Assembly: GCF_016906535.1 (NCBI RefSeq)
Contig: NC_057372.1
Coordinates: 62,001 to 126,000 of the forward strand
Reading direction: 5' to 3'
Source: Rhizoctonia solani
Taxonomy: Eukaryota; Basidiomycota; Agaricomycetes; Cantharellales; Ceratobasidiaceae
DNA length: 64,000 nt
Below are positions 35,940 through 47,709 of this stretch, one piece after another. How positions within the stretch are numbered: position 1 is the first letter of the stretch; every line of letters starts with the position of its first letter. The position numbers and the translations under genes are program-made. Under the pieces are notes generated by a model, which saw only the letters and a list, made by a program, of their open reading frames with translations, was not told the origin of the DNA and ran no database searches.

Positions 35940-37363
35940 TTCACCCTTCCGGGCCGTGGAGCGGCTCGCCAGCGTGTCCGGTTTGGTTGTATTGGGTTTC
36001 GTCCATTGTGTAGTCGTCTTTGTAATCGATGGTTTCTTCGTTTGCCTGGTTGCTGGGGTTTCGAGTGGGTGCGGGATTTACAGCTATGGTGACGGGCTCC
36101 TGTGCGGGCTGGTTGTTGTTCGTCCCCGCTGTTTGTGGGAGTGTGAGTGGGGGGTTTGGCCGAATAATATGAGTAGCTTGTGGCTCCTTAGGTAACGAGT
36201 CGGGGGCTCCCTGGATCGGAGCGGGCGTGTATGCGGGTACCGGCGGTGCCAAGGGGATGTTCTGCAGTTCCGTTGGTGTGGCGGTTAGGTAGTTGTCAAA
36301 TCCAAGATTGGCCATCGCGCCTATTATGTTCTCCATGGGCAAGTTTGCGCTCTGGCTGGTCGTCGCTACGGGGTGGCTTGCTTTCGGTGTGTTCTGCGCT
36401 TGCCTGTCCTTCTGCTTGCGACGTCGGCCAATGTGCTTTGGGTCTTGGTGCGGGTTATTCTTCCTGAACGCCTTGCGCTGTCGTCGCGAGTAGCCCATAC
36501 TGATGTTCTTGAGGCGCTGCCCGGTCTCTCTTGCAAGCTGTAGGAGCGTCTTGTTGGATTCGATCTGGACGTTCGCCTGCGCGTTCAGGACGGCTTGGAG
36601 AGTCTCTGCGGTCATCTGGATAGCGTTGGAAGACATTGGTAGAGTGTATGTGCAAGGCTCTGAGTGAGGGGTGGTGTTGATGGCCTTTGCTTGGGGGTCC
36701 TTTATGTATGCTATCGTGTTCAATTGAATTTTCTTGGTTTCTTTTTCAGTGTTGCTCTTAGTTTCCTCACTTTTTCCGATTGGCAGTTTCCCTGCATTGG
36801 GTACTCCTTGGGCCTCGCGGTAAGTTTCTAATGCTTCGAGGTGTTTGATGTTTTGGTACGGCTCCCAGGTTCGGTCTCCAGTTTTCCATACTAACTCAAA
36901 TATCGCGTTTCTGCCTTTTCCTTTGTGCGATGTAATCCTATCGACTGCCCATTCCTGCGGGCTTTCGCCGATTGATGTTACTTGATTCAAGTTTCGTCCG
37001 GGAAATCTTCGGTCATCTACCGGCTTGTGTGGCCTTAGGAGCAACGCATGAAACACTGGGTGTATGCCCCTTGCTTGTAGGTCCTTTCCTAGTTCTACCT
37101 CGTAGCTGGCTCCTTTGGTTACTACTTTCGCTATCTTGTATGGTCCAATGTATTTTACCAACAATTTCTTTGATGTACCTTTTGGCCATTGGATGTTCTT
37201 GGTGGAAATGTATACTAAGTCGTCTACTTTGTATTCTGCCGGGCGCCAGTGCTCGTTTGCATGTTTTGTCATTTTCACTCGTGCATCTAGTAGCGCGTTG
37301 TGTGCTTTCATGATGGCTACTTTGATATTTTTGATGTGTTTTTTTACGCCTGGGAACTTGCTA

Positions 37364-37950
37364 CAGTTGTGTCCCTCAGCTTGCAGCCCCTCAGCTTGCA
37401 ATAACGCCGGAAACACCAGTCGCTTATTAGCTGACTAACCCCGCCACCCGCTTCGCAATCGTGCTCACTGAGCTACACCGCCACAGTCGCCACGGCATAG
37501 CCGCTTAGTCATTTATACTGGAAATTTCAGCCAATTATTGTATATAACTACTCTGCCTAGTTGTAATGAATGAATAATTCTTTTGAAAACCTCTAATATC
37601 CCCCCACACCTCATGCCGAAGTCTAACTTGCCTCAAAACAAGGCCGCCCGGGTTCATCCTGATGTTTGTAGAGTAGTTGACGCCCTTAGTCGAGATCCTC
37701 TAACAGAGGAGCCCCTCAGTGATGAGCGACTCCTTCAGACAGCGCGTGTACAGGCTTAAACCATTTAATTTAATTTAATTATCATGCATATATGTACATT
37801 TGTTCTATGCCTCATTGTTTGTTTGGTTAGTCTTATGTAATAAAAGCCTGAAAACTCTTCACGTTGTACATGTTTTGCGGAAGCGGCTTGGCAGGGCCTA
37901 ATTTGGAATAACAAACTCCCCATCAGCGTGCAAGCTGAGGGACACAACTG
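37364..37950. mobile_element. Mariner-like MITE in element 1 integrase
   Basis: This 587-bp element has perfect 22-bp inverted ends (37364-37385 and 37929-37950) starting CAGTTGTG, and is flanked by TA on both sides (37362-37363 and 37951-37952). A second copy of the subterminal CCTCAGCTTGCA follows the left end. The TA duplication and CAGT start fit Tc1/mariner mobilisation. Removing it restores the reading frame of the integrase region. A partial tRNA-like patch (minus strand, TAGCTCAGTGAG near 37475) is present without a good B box. Confidence 0.9.
37613..37759 (+). CDS. 48-residue ORF inside the MITE
   Basis: A short frame begins MPKSNLPQNKAARVHPDVCR and ends ERLLQTARVQA. It may be a trimmed piece of a captured or transposase gene; nothing identifies it. 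It could be chance. Confidence 0.2.
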   Translation: MPKSNLPQNKAARVHPDVCRVVDALSRDPLTEEPLSDERLLQTARVQA

Positions 37951-40900
37951 TAATTGCGTCAAATATCATTGGCAAGGGTATGCGTCCGTAATTCAAATAG
38001 AACGGTGCTAACCCGGTCGCTTCCAATCTTGCCGAGTTGATTGCAAATTCGATGGCCGGCAAGTGCCTAGCCCACTCTTTCTGCTTATCTGCGGTGCAGA
38101 TCCTTAGCATTCCCAAATAGGTGCGCTGTGCTCTTTCTGTCATGCCGTCCGTTTGTGGGTGATAAGCTGATGACATCTTAAGCTTGGTCTTTGTCAGCTT
38201 TGCAAGTTTGCGCCAGAACGTCGATGTGAACAGTGAGTTACGGTCTGATACTATAGTCTCCGGCATACCGTGTAGTTTATAGACATGTTCGAATATAATT
38301 TCAGCAATATCTTTCGCTTTGTATGTCTGTTTTGTAGCAACTAAATGAATCATTCGCGTGAGGTTATCAATGACCGTCATGATCATGTCAAATTTGCCGT
38401 ATTGGGTCTCTGACTCTGGTAGTGGTCCTACAAAATCAATGCCAATAGACTGCCATGGGTACGATGGGATTGGCATCGGGTGAAGTAGTCCTTGCGGCTT
38501 CTGTGTTGCCGTCTTGTTTACTGCGCATACATGACACAATTTGCAATAATCGTACACATCTTTGACCATGGTTTTCCACCATACTTGCGTGCGCAGCCAC
38601 TGTAGCGTTTTCTTTGCGCTGAGGTGCGCCAGGATTGAGTGCGCGTGTGTGATGATGATCTCACGCAGTTTCCTTTCGCCTACTTTGATGTCTGGGATGC
38701 ATAATACTCGTTCGCCATCTCTGCGTAGGTATAGTATGTCTTTCTCGAGTTCAAAATTTGAGTACTTTTCCAGTTCTTGTACTATTACCTGTAGGGCTTT
38801 GTCCTCTTTGTATGTACCCCAAATGCATTCCGGTAATTGAACTTCCGTTATGCACTTAGCTAGTGGTGATTCTGTTTCTATCTCTAGCGTGTTGGGTTTT
38901 GCATCTTTAGGCTCTACTGTTGTCTCGGCCCCGGTCTTGGCTTGTGGTTTGGCCCTCAACTTGGTTTGTGACTCATCCTGTGACTCTTCTCTAGGTTCAG
39001 CCTTCGGTTTTCCCTTCTTTGTCCGGGGCTTCCGTTCAGGTGTGGGTTGCTGGCCATATTTTTCTACTGGCTTGCGCGTCCAAGTGCTGCGTCTGGTCTC
39101 CTGCTTGATTGTTTGTCTAGCTTTGAGCTTGGCTTTTACTTCGTTGCCAACGTACAACGGCCTGGTGATGTCTTTGGACACTTTCTCCTGTACTGCTGTT
39201 GCTCTGACAAGTATATGCGTTGTTTCTTGATCCGTATCATCAACGTACTTGGCTTTAGATCGTTCTACGCCCTCTGGCTCGTTATTGTACATTTGTGATA
39301 GCCCGTTGGCTAGTATGTTTGTCTTGCCGGGTATGTAGTGTATGTCTACGTCAAATTTGTTGATTTTCTCCATCCATTGGACTTGTCGCGCCAAGAGTTT
39401 CTTCTGAGTATTGAAGTACTTGAGTGCCCGGTGATCTGTGAACACTCAAACTTTCACGCCTTGTAGTAGGTTTTTGAACCTTTCTAGCGATTCTTTGATA
39501 GCTAATAGTTCTTGTTTGTGCACTGGGTAGTTCTGCTGAGTGGCTGTGAACTTTCCTGACCAGAACGCAGCTATCTTTGCTGTTTTCAGGTCCTCTCCTT
39601 GACTTACTACACCGCTTGCTCCTGTGCAGCATGCGTCGGTTGTTAGGTTAACTGGTGGAGCACCTGGTGAGTAATCCAGTGACACCCTATTATGGTTCCT
39701 ATATGCTGATACAATGTCCTTGATTTCTTGGAACGCTTGTTGTTCCGTTGCTTCCCAACGCCATGGCTGCGATGCTGCCGCTCGCTTTGATAAAACGCTC
39801 ATTGGTATTCTTACGTTTGGGCAGTTTGGGGCTAGGTAGCCTATGGCTCCCAAGAAGCTTATTATCTGTTCTTTGGACGTAGGTACTTTCCATTTCTCAA
39901 TTGCGTCAACCTTGTGTGGGTCCATTGAGATTCCGGCTGACGTGATTACGTGTCCTAGGATTTCGAGCCATTCAGCAAATAGTTGCATCTTATGCGGGCT
40001 CAGGTACAGTTTCTCGCGTCGTAGTACTTTGAAAACCATTTGAACGTGTTTCACGTGCTCTTCTACAGTATCTGAAAATATGATTGTGTTGTCTAGATAG
40101 ACGTACATAAATTTCCCGATGAAGTCCGCAAATATGTGGTTCATGAGTGATTGGTACGTTGCGCCTGCATTACAATCGCCTTGTTGCATCACTTTACTGA
40201 CCATTGTTCCGTTTGGTGTCATGAACAATGTTTGTTCGACGTGCTCTGGTACTACGCGTATTTGTTCATACACGTCTTTACCGTTGATCAGGCTTTGGTA
40301 TGGGTGCCGCAACACTTCTGATAGTATGTCGTTGATATCAGGTAGCGGCAATGCCAGTTTGTGAGTGTTTGCGTTAATCTCACGTTTGTCAAGTACTGTT
40401 CTAACCGCCGTTTTGCCGTCTTTCGACTTTTTCATCAGAATTAACATGGGTATTGCGTTGCTCCCTGGCCGGTGTTCCCAGCGGCCAGTATCAAGGTATG
40501 CGCAAAATTTTTCATCCCATAGGCTTTGTAGTGGTTTTGGACACTGTACGCAACGTGAATGATACTTTTTTGATTCATCAATCAGTGGGATTGTGTGATT
40601 AATTGCTTGAAATGGCGGGAGCAGCGTTTCTGCCATTGTTTTGCACAAGTCTACTCCAGCATTCCTAAGTTCTTCCCGGCACTTCTCTATTTCTGCCTCA
40701 AAGATTTCAGCTACATGCGCTTTGATTTCAAGCACAATTTCTCCTTTGATTGGTACCGGTTTGGTGCTCCCAATTGACACTGATGGCGGGTTCATCCCTA
40801 TTATTACTTTGTGTTGGTATAGGAATGGTGTACCAAGGATTAGGTTGTAGTTGTCTATATTAATCACATCAAATCTGCGCCTGTAGTCTACAGTCTGGTA

Positions 40901-43724
40901 TGATATGCGTGCATCTACTGAGTAGTTGATCATGCTTCGCAACCCCTGTACTGCCATCTGTAGTCCGATTGGGCTTGCTAGCGGCTTGCATTTGAGCTTG
41001 AGTTGGTCAACAACTGTAGTAGAGATAAAGTCACCTAGTGATCCTGTGTCCAGTAAGGCGCGTACCTTGTGTCCTTCAATCAACGCTTCTACTACAATTG
41101 GCTTAGGCATTTGTTGGGTAATGTCTCTTGGTTTTGACGCGTTCCGCTCAAGATTCTTTGTTGTTTGGGGTTTCTTGCCATTGTCAAGTTTTAGCGCATT
41201 TAGCTCTATGCGTATACCCCCCAACCCCTTTGATTCGTCCTCTGAGTTGGACCACTTGAGTGGTTCCCAGGGCCTGTTGGCCTCCTCTTTGCTTTCATCA
41301 GCGGTTTGGTACTCAGTCTCACTCGCTTTTCCGGGGTTGTTTTCACGTGCCCTTTGCTCCAGTCTTAGTAAGTACGCTTCCTTTGCAAGTTTTGCAATCT
41401 CTCTGTAGGTGAGCTGAACTTCCTGTTTTTCTTTGCTAGTGATCTTTAGGCGATCATTCTCCGCTATCACAATCTGTGAGTACGGGGTTATTTTGTCTAA
41501 TATTTCATCTAGGAGGGACTTCCCGGGCTCAATCTTGCTTAGGGAGGTCTTGGCGCTTGCAGGGCTATTATTTGCAATCGGTTGTATGCTTGCAACTCCA
41601 ATGTATGATTGCTCCCGCTGTTTCTGTAGCTTGTCAATTTGACTGTACTGTAGTGATGCGTTGAATATAGTACTGGGCTTAGCTGTGTTGCGCGTTGGGC
41701 AGTCTTTGATTGTGTGTCCAGGTTCCTTGCAATTGAAGCATTTACCCGCCGCGCGTAGCTCGTTCCTCTCATCACGTGACAGCTTTGATTTGTCAGCTTT
41801 AGGTTTTTCTTTTGACTTCCCGTTTTGGGCCCTTGGGGTGGAGTTCTGTTTACTGCTCTCGCCCTTTGGGTTCTGTTTGGGTGGCTTGTTCGTTTGTTTT
41901 GTAATTAACCCGCCGCCGTTCTGCTGATCATTTCCTTTGGGTTTTCCCTGCGCGGACGCCCTTTGTTTAGCCTCTTCGGCTGCTTCAAAGCGCTCCGCCA
42001 TCTCAGTAAGTATGTCCAGGTCTGTCTCTTCCTCATCTAGTCCTGCCTCGATCCATTTGACCTTTATGTATGTATGCACTGTGTCCCATAGTTTGTTGCA
42101 TATATTACGGTCTGTGATGTCTGGCAGTTGTCTCTGGAGCCGTTTCAGGGCTTGTAAGTAATCGACAAACTTCTGGTTGCCTTGCCGCGCGTATTTGAAT
42201 TCGCAGCAAAGCTTGCTTTTAAGATCAGGCGGGAAAAAATAAGAAAATAATCCCATTTTAAGCGTGTCTACCGTGTAGGATTTTGGGTCCGGGGCTACAA
42301 AGTCCATATACCAGCGCAAAGCGTTCCCTGATAGGAACGTTCCAAGGTGTTCTACTGCACGTTTGCCCTTATACCCGGATGCTTGGAGCCAGTGGTCTAC
42401 TTTGTAGTCCCACTTTTCAAATGCGTTGTAGTCATCTTGTCCTCGGTACGCGACCGGTTCCTTGACTTTGATGCTAGCTTGTTTGAGTTCCTGGATTTGT
42501 TCTTGGAGCTTACGTTTCTCGCGTTGCTCCTTGCGCATTTTCTCTTTTAGACAGTACTCCTCTCTTTTTTTCTTGTTCTTCCGTCTTTTCCCGCTGTTAA
42601 CCAATCCCAAGGACAAGTTTGACGTAGTGGATTTGTCACTGTCGGAGCTTTCCGGTGAGCTGCTACTTCCGCTTTTGCTTTTGCTTTCTGACGGGCTGTA
42701 TGCGCGCTTTTTAGCACTCTTTTCTTTCTTTGAGGTGCTAGGCGTTGCCACTCCCTTTGCTCTCATTTTGTTAGCAAAGTATCCCCCCGCAGGGAGGGCC
42801 GCAATGCCGGACCTGTCACGTGATCTTTCCGGCGTTTCTCGCCATGCTGCTTTCCTGGGTGGCCTTATGTCATCTAGTGTAATTCCAATAGACGGTCGAT
42901 CTTTCTTAGGCATTGTGTCATCCGTTCTGGACTTTGCTGTTTTGTAAGCCTGTTGCGCATCAAAATCCTCGTTGCTAATCCATTTGCCTTTGTCAAAAAA
43001 GGTGGGACAGCCGGGGTCCGCAGCAGCGCTTTGATTGCTCGGCTGGGCCACTGTCCGTGTCTCTGCGTTTGGTGAGTTTGTTTCCAGTTCTATTTCCCAT
43101 TCTGAGGGTATGTATTCTTTGGTGTTTGATGACTCCCAGAGCGCCTTGTTGATTTTGGTCAACAGGTCTTTGTCATTCTGTATGATGTTGGGTAGCGATG
43201 ATCGGAGACTCCTCAGTCTTTGATTGTCTTTGATTATCTCACGCATGTATGCTAAGTCCTCGGCTTTTTGTTGAGCCGCTGACTTTCCTTTCAATACTTT
43301 GGACTGTCTCAGTGTTTTGTTGGACCCGTTTTTGGGTTCTTCAACTTCCTCATGTATGCTACCAGTATCAACATTAATTGTTTCTGTAAAGAACTTGGGC
43401 CCGTTTAGGGGCGCGCAATGTGTAGTTACAGGTGGCCTAGCCTTTTGGCTAGGGGTTACGAACGGAGTTGTGGACCCCACAGGGTCTTCTTCTCTTGGAG
43501 TCGCTTTGGCATCAGCTAGGAATGATGGAGTAACGAGTCGTGAGGGGTACGGTTTGCTTGGCTGTGAGGCCTGTTTGCTCGTACTTGCCCTCGAGGGGTG
43601 CAGTTCGCTAGGCCCGGGGGCCTGTTCGCTCGCTCTCTCCTCCAAGTGGTATGGTTGGCTTGGGTCTCCCTTTGCTTCCCCAATATTCTTCTCGGCAGGG
43701 CCAGCCACTCTGTTGCTGGTCCAG

Positions 43725-44284
43725 TGTCGTACTCCACTGTAAGGTGGGGTACTCGCTAGTGGACGAGCGCTTGTGGCCGTACTACTACTGACAAAGCTAT
43801 CTACTAACTACGCAAGGCTATACTACTACCGCTATAAGGCGGCCTTCTACTACTATACTACTGCGAGGGGGCCTTAGGCCTGGGAGGTGTGATGAGTAAA
43901 GGGGTGGTGAGTGCTTGTGGACTACTAAGGGGCCGGCTACTTAGCTGGCTGACTACCTTCTCTAATGTGTAAGAGACAAGGTAAAATTGACTTGGGGTCT
44001 CCAAGCGATTTCCCTACTGTATATATAGACAAAGGCGCACTATTTACATGGTCTGTGCTTGTGGGAGAAGAAGTACATGGTGGGGAAAGGAAGCGTGCTG
44101 CGGGCTGCGCGGAAGCGTGGATTTCTCCTAAGCGCCCTTGGCACGGCATCTCGGCGCGGCATCTCGGCATAATAAGCGCCGAGGTCACGTGATCGAAAAA
44201 CAAAAGATATCAAGTCCGTAAAAAATACTAAAAATAATAGAAAAAATAGGCAATTCCAATGGTATAATCAAGGGGGTTGTAACA
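43725..44284 (-). repeat. 3' LTR of element 2 (family B)
   Basis: On the element strand it begins TGTTACAACCCCC and ends GTACGACA. It contains TCACGTGA and CTCGGCGCTTATTATGCCGA, a palindromic patch shared by all family-B copies. Confidence 0.95.
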
Positions 44285-44295
44285 TTGCCCCCCCC

Positions 44296-47200
44296 CTAAA
44301 GGCTCTTGGCGGCGTCACGAGCCTTTCTGAGTCTAGCCTGATTGAAGCGCTTGATCTCCTCCTGGCTGTGTTCCAATAGTTCCTCGGGCTCCCAGGAGTT
44401 GTCTTCTGGGCCGTAACCTTTCCATTTAATCAGATAAAACCATTTCCCTCTTTGTCGCTTTGAGTCAATGATTTGTTCTACTTTGTATTCCTCTTCTCCC
44501 TCTATTGTTTCAGGGGGAGGTCGCTCTGGGAACGGCTGACTTGGAGATTCATAGCTTCTGGATAATAACCCAACGTAGAAGACATCATGGATTTTCAGGG
44601 TTTCCGGTAATTCTAGACGGTAGGCGTGGCTGGAAACCTTTTCGATGACTTTGAATGGTCCTAGTCGTTTGGGGTCCAGTTTATTTGAGTTGGTCCTAAG
44701 CTCTACGTTTTTTCCATCTAGCCAGACCTTCTCCCCTACTGAGTATTCCGGTACTGTTCCCTTGTCCCTGATCATCCGTTCTTTGCTCATTCTGAGGGCT
44801 GATTCGGCCTCTTTCCATTCTTGGGCTAACGTGTCAGCTACCGCATCTGCTTCTGGGACGTTGGCTGGGATGTTGGAAGGGTTCATGATCGGGTTCCGTC
44901 CATAGACAAGTTCGAAGGGTGTTTTTCCGGTTGATGCGTGTTTGGCATTGTTGTATGCGTACTCAGCCAAAGGTAGCCAAGTGGCCCAATCCAAATGGTC
45001 GGCGGCTATGTAGGAGCGTAGGTAAAACTCAATGAACTGGTTCACCCTTTCTGTCTGTCCATCTGATTCGGGGTGATACGCAGAGGAGAAAGCTGGCTTG
45101 ACTCCAAGTCGTTGGTAGAGGGCCCTTAAGAACTTTCCAGTGAAGGTGGTTCCGCGGTCAGAGATTGTTTTGACCGGTAATCCGTGAAGTTTCCACACAT
45201 GGGTGATGAAAAGATCTGCAAGGCCTTTGGCGGTAACTTTCTTGGAGGTGGGGATGAAGTGCCCAAACTTGGAGAATGAATCAATCACCACTAAGATAGC
45301 GTCGTGACCCTGTGACTTGGGGAACCCAGTGATGAAATTGTAGGAGATGGTGTGAAACGGGAACGGGGGGACTTCCAAAGGTTTCAGCGCAATGACCGGT
45401 GCATGGGCTCGCCGGTTGGCTTGGCATACGGGGCAACATTCTACCCACTCCTTGGCGGAGGACTTCATCCCTGGCCACCAGTAATTGCGACTTAACAGTT
45501 CAAGGGTACGTTGTTGCCCTGGGTGTCCTGCCAGCGGTGAGTCGTGGAATTCCCTGAGTAGCCGGTCTTTTGTGGATTCTGAGTCTGGAACCACCAACTT
45601 TCCGCGGTACCATAATAGGTCTTCTTCCCAATCATATTCCCTGTAGGCCTTTCGAATTGACAGAGGTGCGTTGTCCGCGTCTTCTGTGAGGAACTTGATG
45701 ATGGGTTCAAGTGACGGGTCATCCCTGAGTTTGGTACGGATTTCTGAGACAATATTGAGTTCCTCTTCTGACGTGTTGGCAAATACTTCCGCTGGTAGCA
45801 TGACTTCTGGGTTTGGGGGCGTATCTACGTAGTCAGACCTTCTGGACAGTGCATCTGGTTTCCCTGATTGCTTCCCTGGGCAATAATGGATTTCGAAATT
45901 GAAATCGCTCAGGAATATGCGCCATCTGGCGTGCCTCCGGTTGAAGGTCCTGGCTTGCCTCCAGTATTCCAGGTTCCTGTGATCCGTGAAGACCTGGATT
46001 GGCTTGTCTGTAGCTTCTAGGAATATCCGCCATTCTTCTAATGCCTTGATTATTGCCAGGAGTTCCTTATCGTGGGTGTCGTAATTGGCTTCTGCTCCTG
46101 AGAATGATTTGGACATGTAGGCAATGGGGTGTAACCGGTTGTCTGGGCCTCGCTGGCTGAGTATTGCTCCCATTGCTACCCCTGATGCGTCTGTTTTGAG
46201 GTAGTAGGGTAGGCCTGGGTTGGAGTGAATAAGGACCGGTGACTGGGTGACAAGAAGCTTTAATTCCTGGAACGCTGCTTCCTCTAGGTTACCCCATGAC
46301 CAAGGGGTTTCCTTTTTGGTGAGATTATGCAGAGGGCGTGCGACCGAACTAAAGTTGGGGATAAACCGGCGGAGGTAATTGACAAAACCTAGGAAGGCCT
46401 GGACTTGTTTAACCGTCTTGGGCTGTGGCCATGACGTGACTGCCTCAATCTTTTTCTGGTCCATGGAGAAACCGGCTGGGGATATGACGATGCCTAAGTA
46501 ATCCACCGTAGTGACGTGGAAGTGGCATTTAGAGAGCTTGCAAAACAACTGGTTTTTCATTAGCCTCGATAGGACTTCCCTAACGTGTTCCGGGTGCTTC
46601 TCGGGGTCTTCTGAGAAGATGAGGATATCATCCAGGTAGATTACCACTGTGACGTCGATGAGATCCCTGAACAAGTCATTCATAAAATGTTGGAAGGCGG
46701 CCGGGGCGTTGGTGAGACCAAAGGGCATGACCAGATATTCAAATAGTCCATACTTAGTCCTAAAGGCCGTCTTCCACTCATCTCCTTCTTTAATTCTGAC
46801 GTTGTTATAGCCCCAACAAAGATCCAACTTGGTGAAGAGTTTTGCATTCCTTAGTTTGGCCATAAGGTCATCTTGCCTGGGGAGAGGGTAGACATTTTTA
46901 TGAGTGACCTTGTTCAACTTCCTATAATCGACAACCAGTCTGAGGGAGCCATCTGCCTTTTTTACGAACATGACTGGGGCGCCTGCTGAGGAGGTACTAG
47001 GGCGGATTTTGCCTGTTGCCAGCTCCTCGTCAATGTGTTGTTTCAGCGCCCTGGATTCTGCATTGGTCATGCCATAAATGGGTCCGGGTGAGAGTTTGGC
47101 ATCAGGAAGTAGGTCAATGGAAATGTCATATTCCCTGTGGGGGGGAAGGACCTTAAATTCTTCTTTGCCAAATACTCTCGCAAACTCATGGTATTGGGTA

Positions 47201-47709
47201 GGGAGGTCTGCCAAGGGGTCAGGGTCCGCTTCTTCCTCAGAGGCAATTTGAACCTGTTCTGGGAATGTGACAAGTCCCTGTTGCCAGTCGATTAGGGGGG
47301 ATTCCAATGTGAGCCAGGTCATGCCAAGAATAGCCGGGGTGTTGCCTATGGGGCAAACAAGGAAAGGAATGTGGTGGGGATGGCCATTGGCCGAGACCGC
47401 GAGTTGGACCTGGTGCCAAATGCGACCAGTCTGAGATATGGTACCATCTAACATCCTCACTACTCGTGGATTTTCGAGTAGGGTTTTTGGGATTTTCAAT
47501 TTTTCTACTAGAGTGGGGGATATAAAATTGGAGGTGGCGCCGGAGTCAATGAGGGTTTTGATAGGGTCCGTCGGGTAGTCACGCAGTATTATATCAAGAA
47601 AGAGTAAGGGTTTCTTGTTTGAGTCCATTGCGATATTTACAAATTCTGAGACTGATACATGCGATTCTAATTTAGAGACCAAGGGCTTGACGGTAGCTCT
47701 TGGCCTCAT
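44296..47709 (-). CDS. Element 2 pol polyprotein
   Basis: The frame from ATG 47709 gives 1137 residues. In order it has an aspartic protease (IDSGATSNF, about 54-62) and a reverse transcriptase with VVIYLDDILIFS at about 356-367. RNase H follows (KTDASGVAMGAIL, VFTDHRNLEY). Integrase has an H2C2 finger (CPVCQANR), DAILVVIDSFSKFGHF, TISDRGTTFTGKF and SSAYHPESDGQTERVNQ. The C-terminal chromodomain (YKVEQIIDSKRQRGKWFYL, KGYGPEDNSWEPEE) binds histone marks in related chromoviruses and guides integration to heterochromatin. All catalytic acids are present. The start overlaps the gag stop codon as ATGA, implying reinitiation or a -1 frameshift. No disabling change was seen. Confidence 0.93.
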   Translation of the reverse strand: MRPRATVKPLVSKLESHVSVSEFVNIAMDSNKKPLLFLDIILRDYPTDPIKTLIDSGATSNFISPTLVEKLKIPKTLLENPRVVRMLDGTISQTGRIWHQVQLAVSANGHPHHIPFLVCPIGNTPAILGMTWLTLESPLIDWQQGLVTFPEQVQIASEEEADPDPLADLPTQYHEFARVFGKEEFKVLPPHREYDISIDLLPDAKLSPGPIYGMTNAESRALKQHIDEELATGKIRPSTSSAGAPVMFVKKADGSLRLVVDYRKLNKVTHKNVYPLPRQDDLMAKLRNAKLFTKLDLCWGYNNVRIKEGDEWKTAFRTKYGLFEYLVMPFGLTNAPAAFQHFMNDLFRDLIDVTVVIYLDDILIFSEDPEKHPEHVREVLSRLMKNQLFCKLSKCHFHVTTVDYLGIVISPAGFSMDQKKIEAVTSWPQPKTVKQVQAFLGFVNYLRRFIPNFSSVARPLHNLTKKETPWSWGNLEEAAFQELKLLVTQSPVLIHSNPGLPYYLKTDASGVAMGAILSQRGPDNRLHPIAYMSKSFSGAEANYDTHDKELLAIIKALEEWRIFLEATDKPIQVFTDHRNLEYWRQARTFNRRHARWRIFLSDFNFEIHYCPGKQSGKPDALSRRSDYVDTPPNPEVMLPAEVFANTSEEELNIVSEIRTKLRDDPSLEPIIKFLTEDADNAPLSIRKAYREYDWEEDLLWYRGKLVVPDSESTKDRLLREFHDSPLAGHPGQQRTLELLSRNYWWPGMKSSAKEWVECCPVCQANRRAHAPVIALKPLEVPPFPFHTISYNFITGFPKSQGHDAILVVIDSFSKFGHFIPTSKKVTAKGLADLFITHVWKLHGLPVKTISDRGTTFTGKFLRALYQRLGVKPAFSSAYHPESDGQTERVNQFIEFYLRSYIAADHLDWATWLPLAEYAYNNAKHASTGKTPFELVYGRNPIMNPSNIPANVPEADAVADTLAQEWKEAESALRMSKERMIRDKGTVPEYSVGEKVWLDGKNVELRTNSNKLDPKRLGPFKVIEKVSSHAYRLELPETLKIHDVFYVGLLSRSYESPSQPFPERPPPETIEGEEEYKVEQIIDSKRQRGKWFYLIKWKGYGPEDNSWEPEELLEHSQEEIKRFNQARLRKARDAAKSL

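Larger units (their letters stand above)
35941..43724 (-). pseudogene. Element 1 gag-pol polyprotein, broken
   Basis: One frame runs from gag to the chromodomain. It includes the zinc knuckle CFNCKEPGHTIKDC, the protease motif LLDTGS, the reverse transcriptase with YVYLDNTIIFS, RNase H (DACCTGASG and FTDHRALKYF), and integrase with an H2C2 finger (HAHSILAH, CKLCHVC), IVSDR and SSAYHPQTDGMTERAQ. A chromodomain follows (EWAVDRITSHKGKGRNAIF, WEPYQNIKHLE). Defects are a TGA at 39446-39448 between reverse transcriptase and RNase H, Asn for the second Asp of YLDD (codon 40088-40090) and a 587-bp MITE in integrase. The N-terminus lies beyond element 2 at 49976-50243. The two parts share a frame across the TCCAG duplication. 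The stop codon lies one base from the 3' LTR. Confidence 0.9.

Noticed and set aside
37429..37491. Intact tRNA gene in the MITE
   Set aside because: The A box is good but the B box and stems do not form; at most a tRNA-derived remnant.
36972..43742. Plus-strand open frames across element 1
   Set aside because: They mirror the minus-strand polyprotein and lack motifs of their own.
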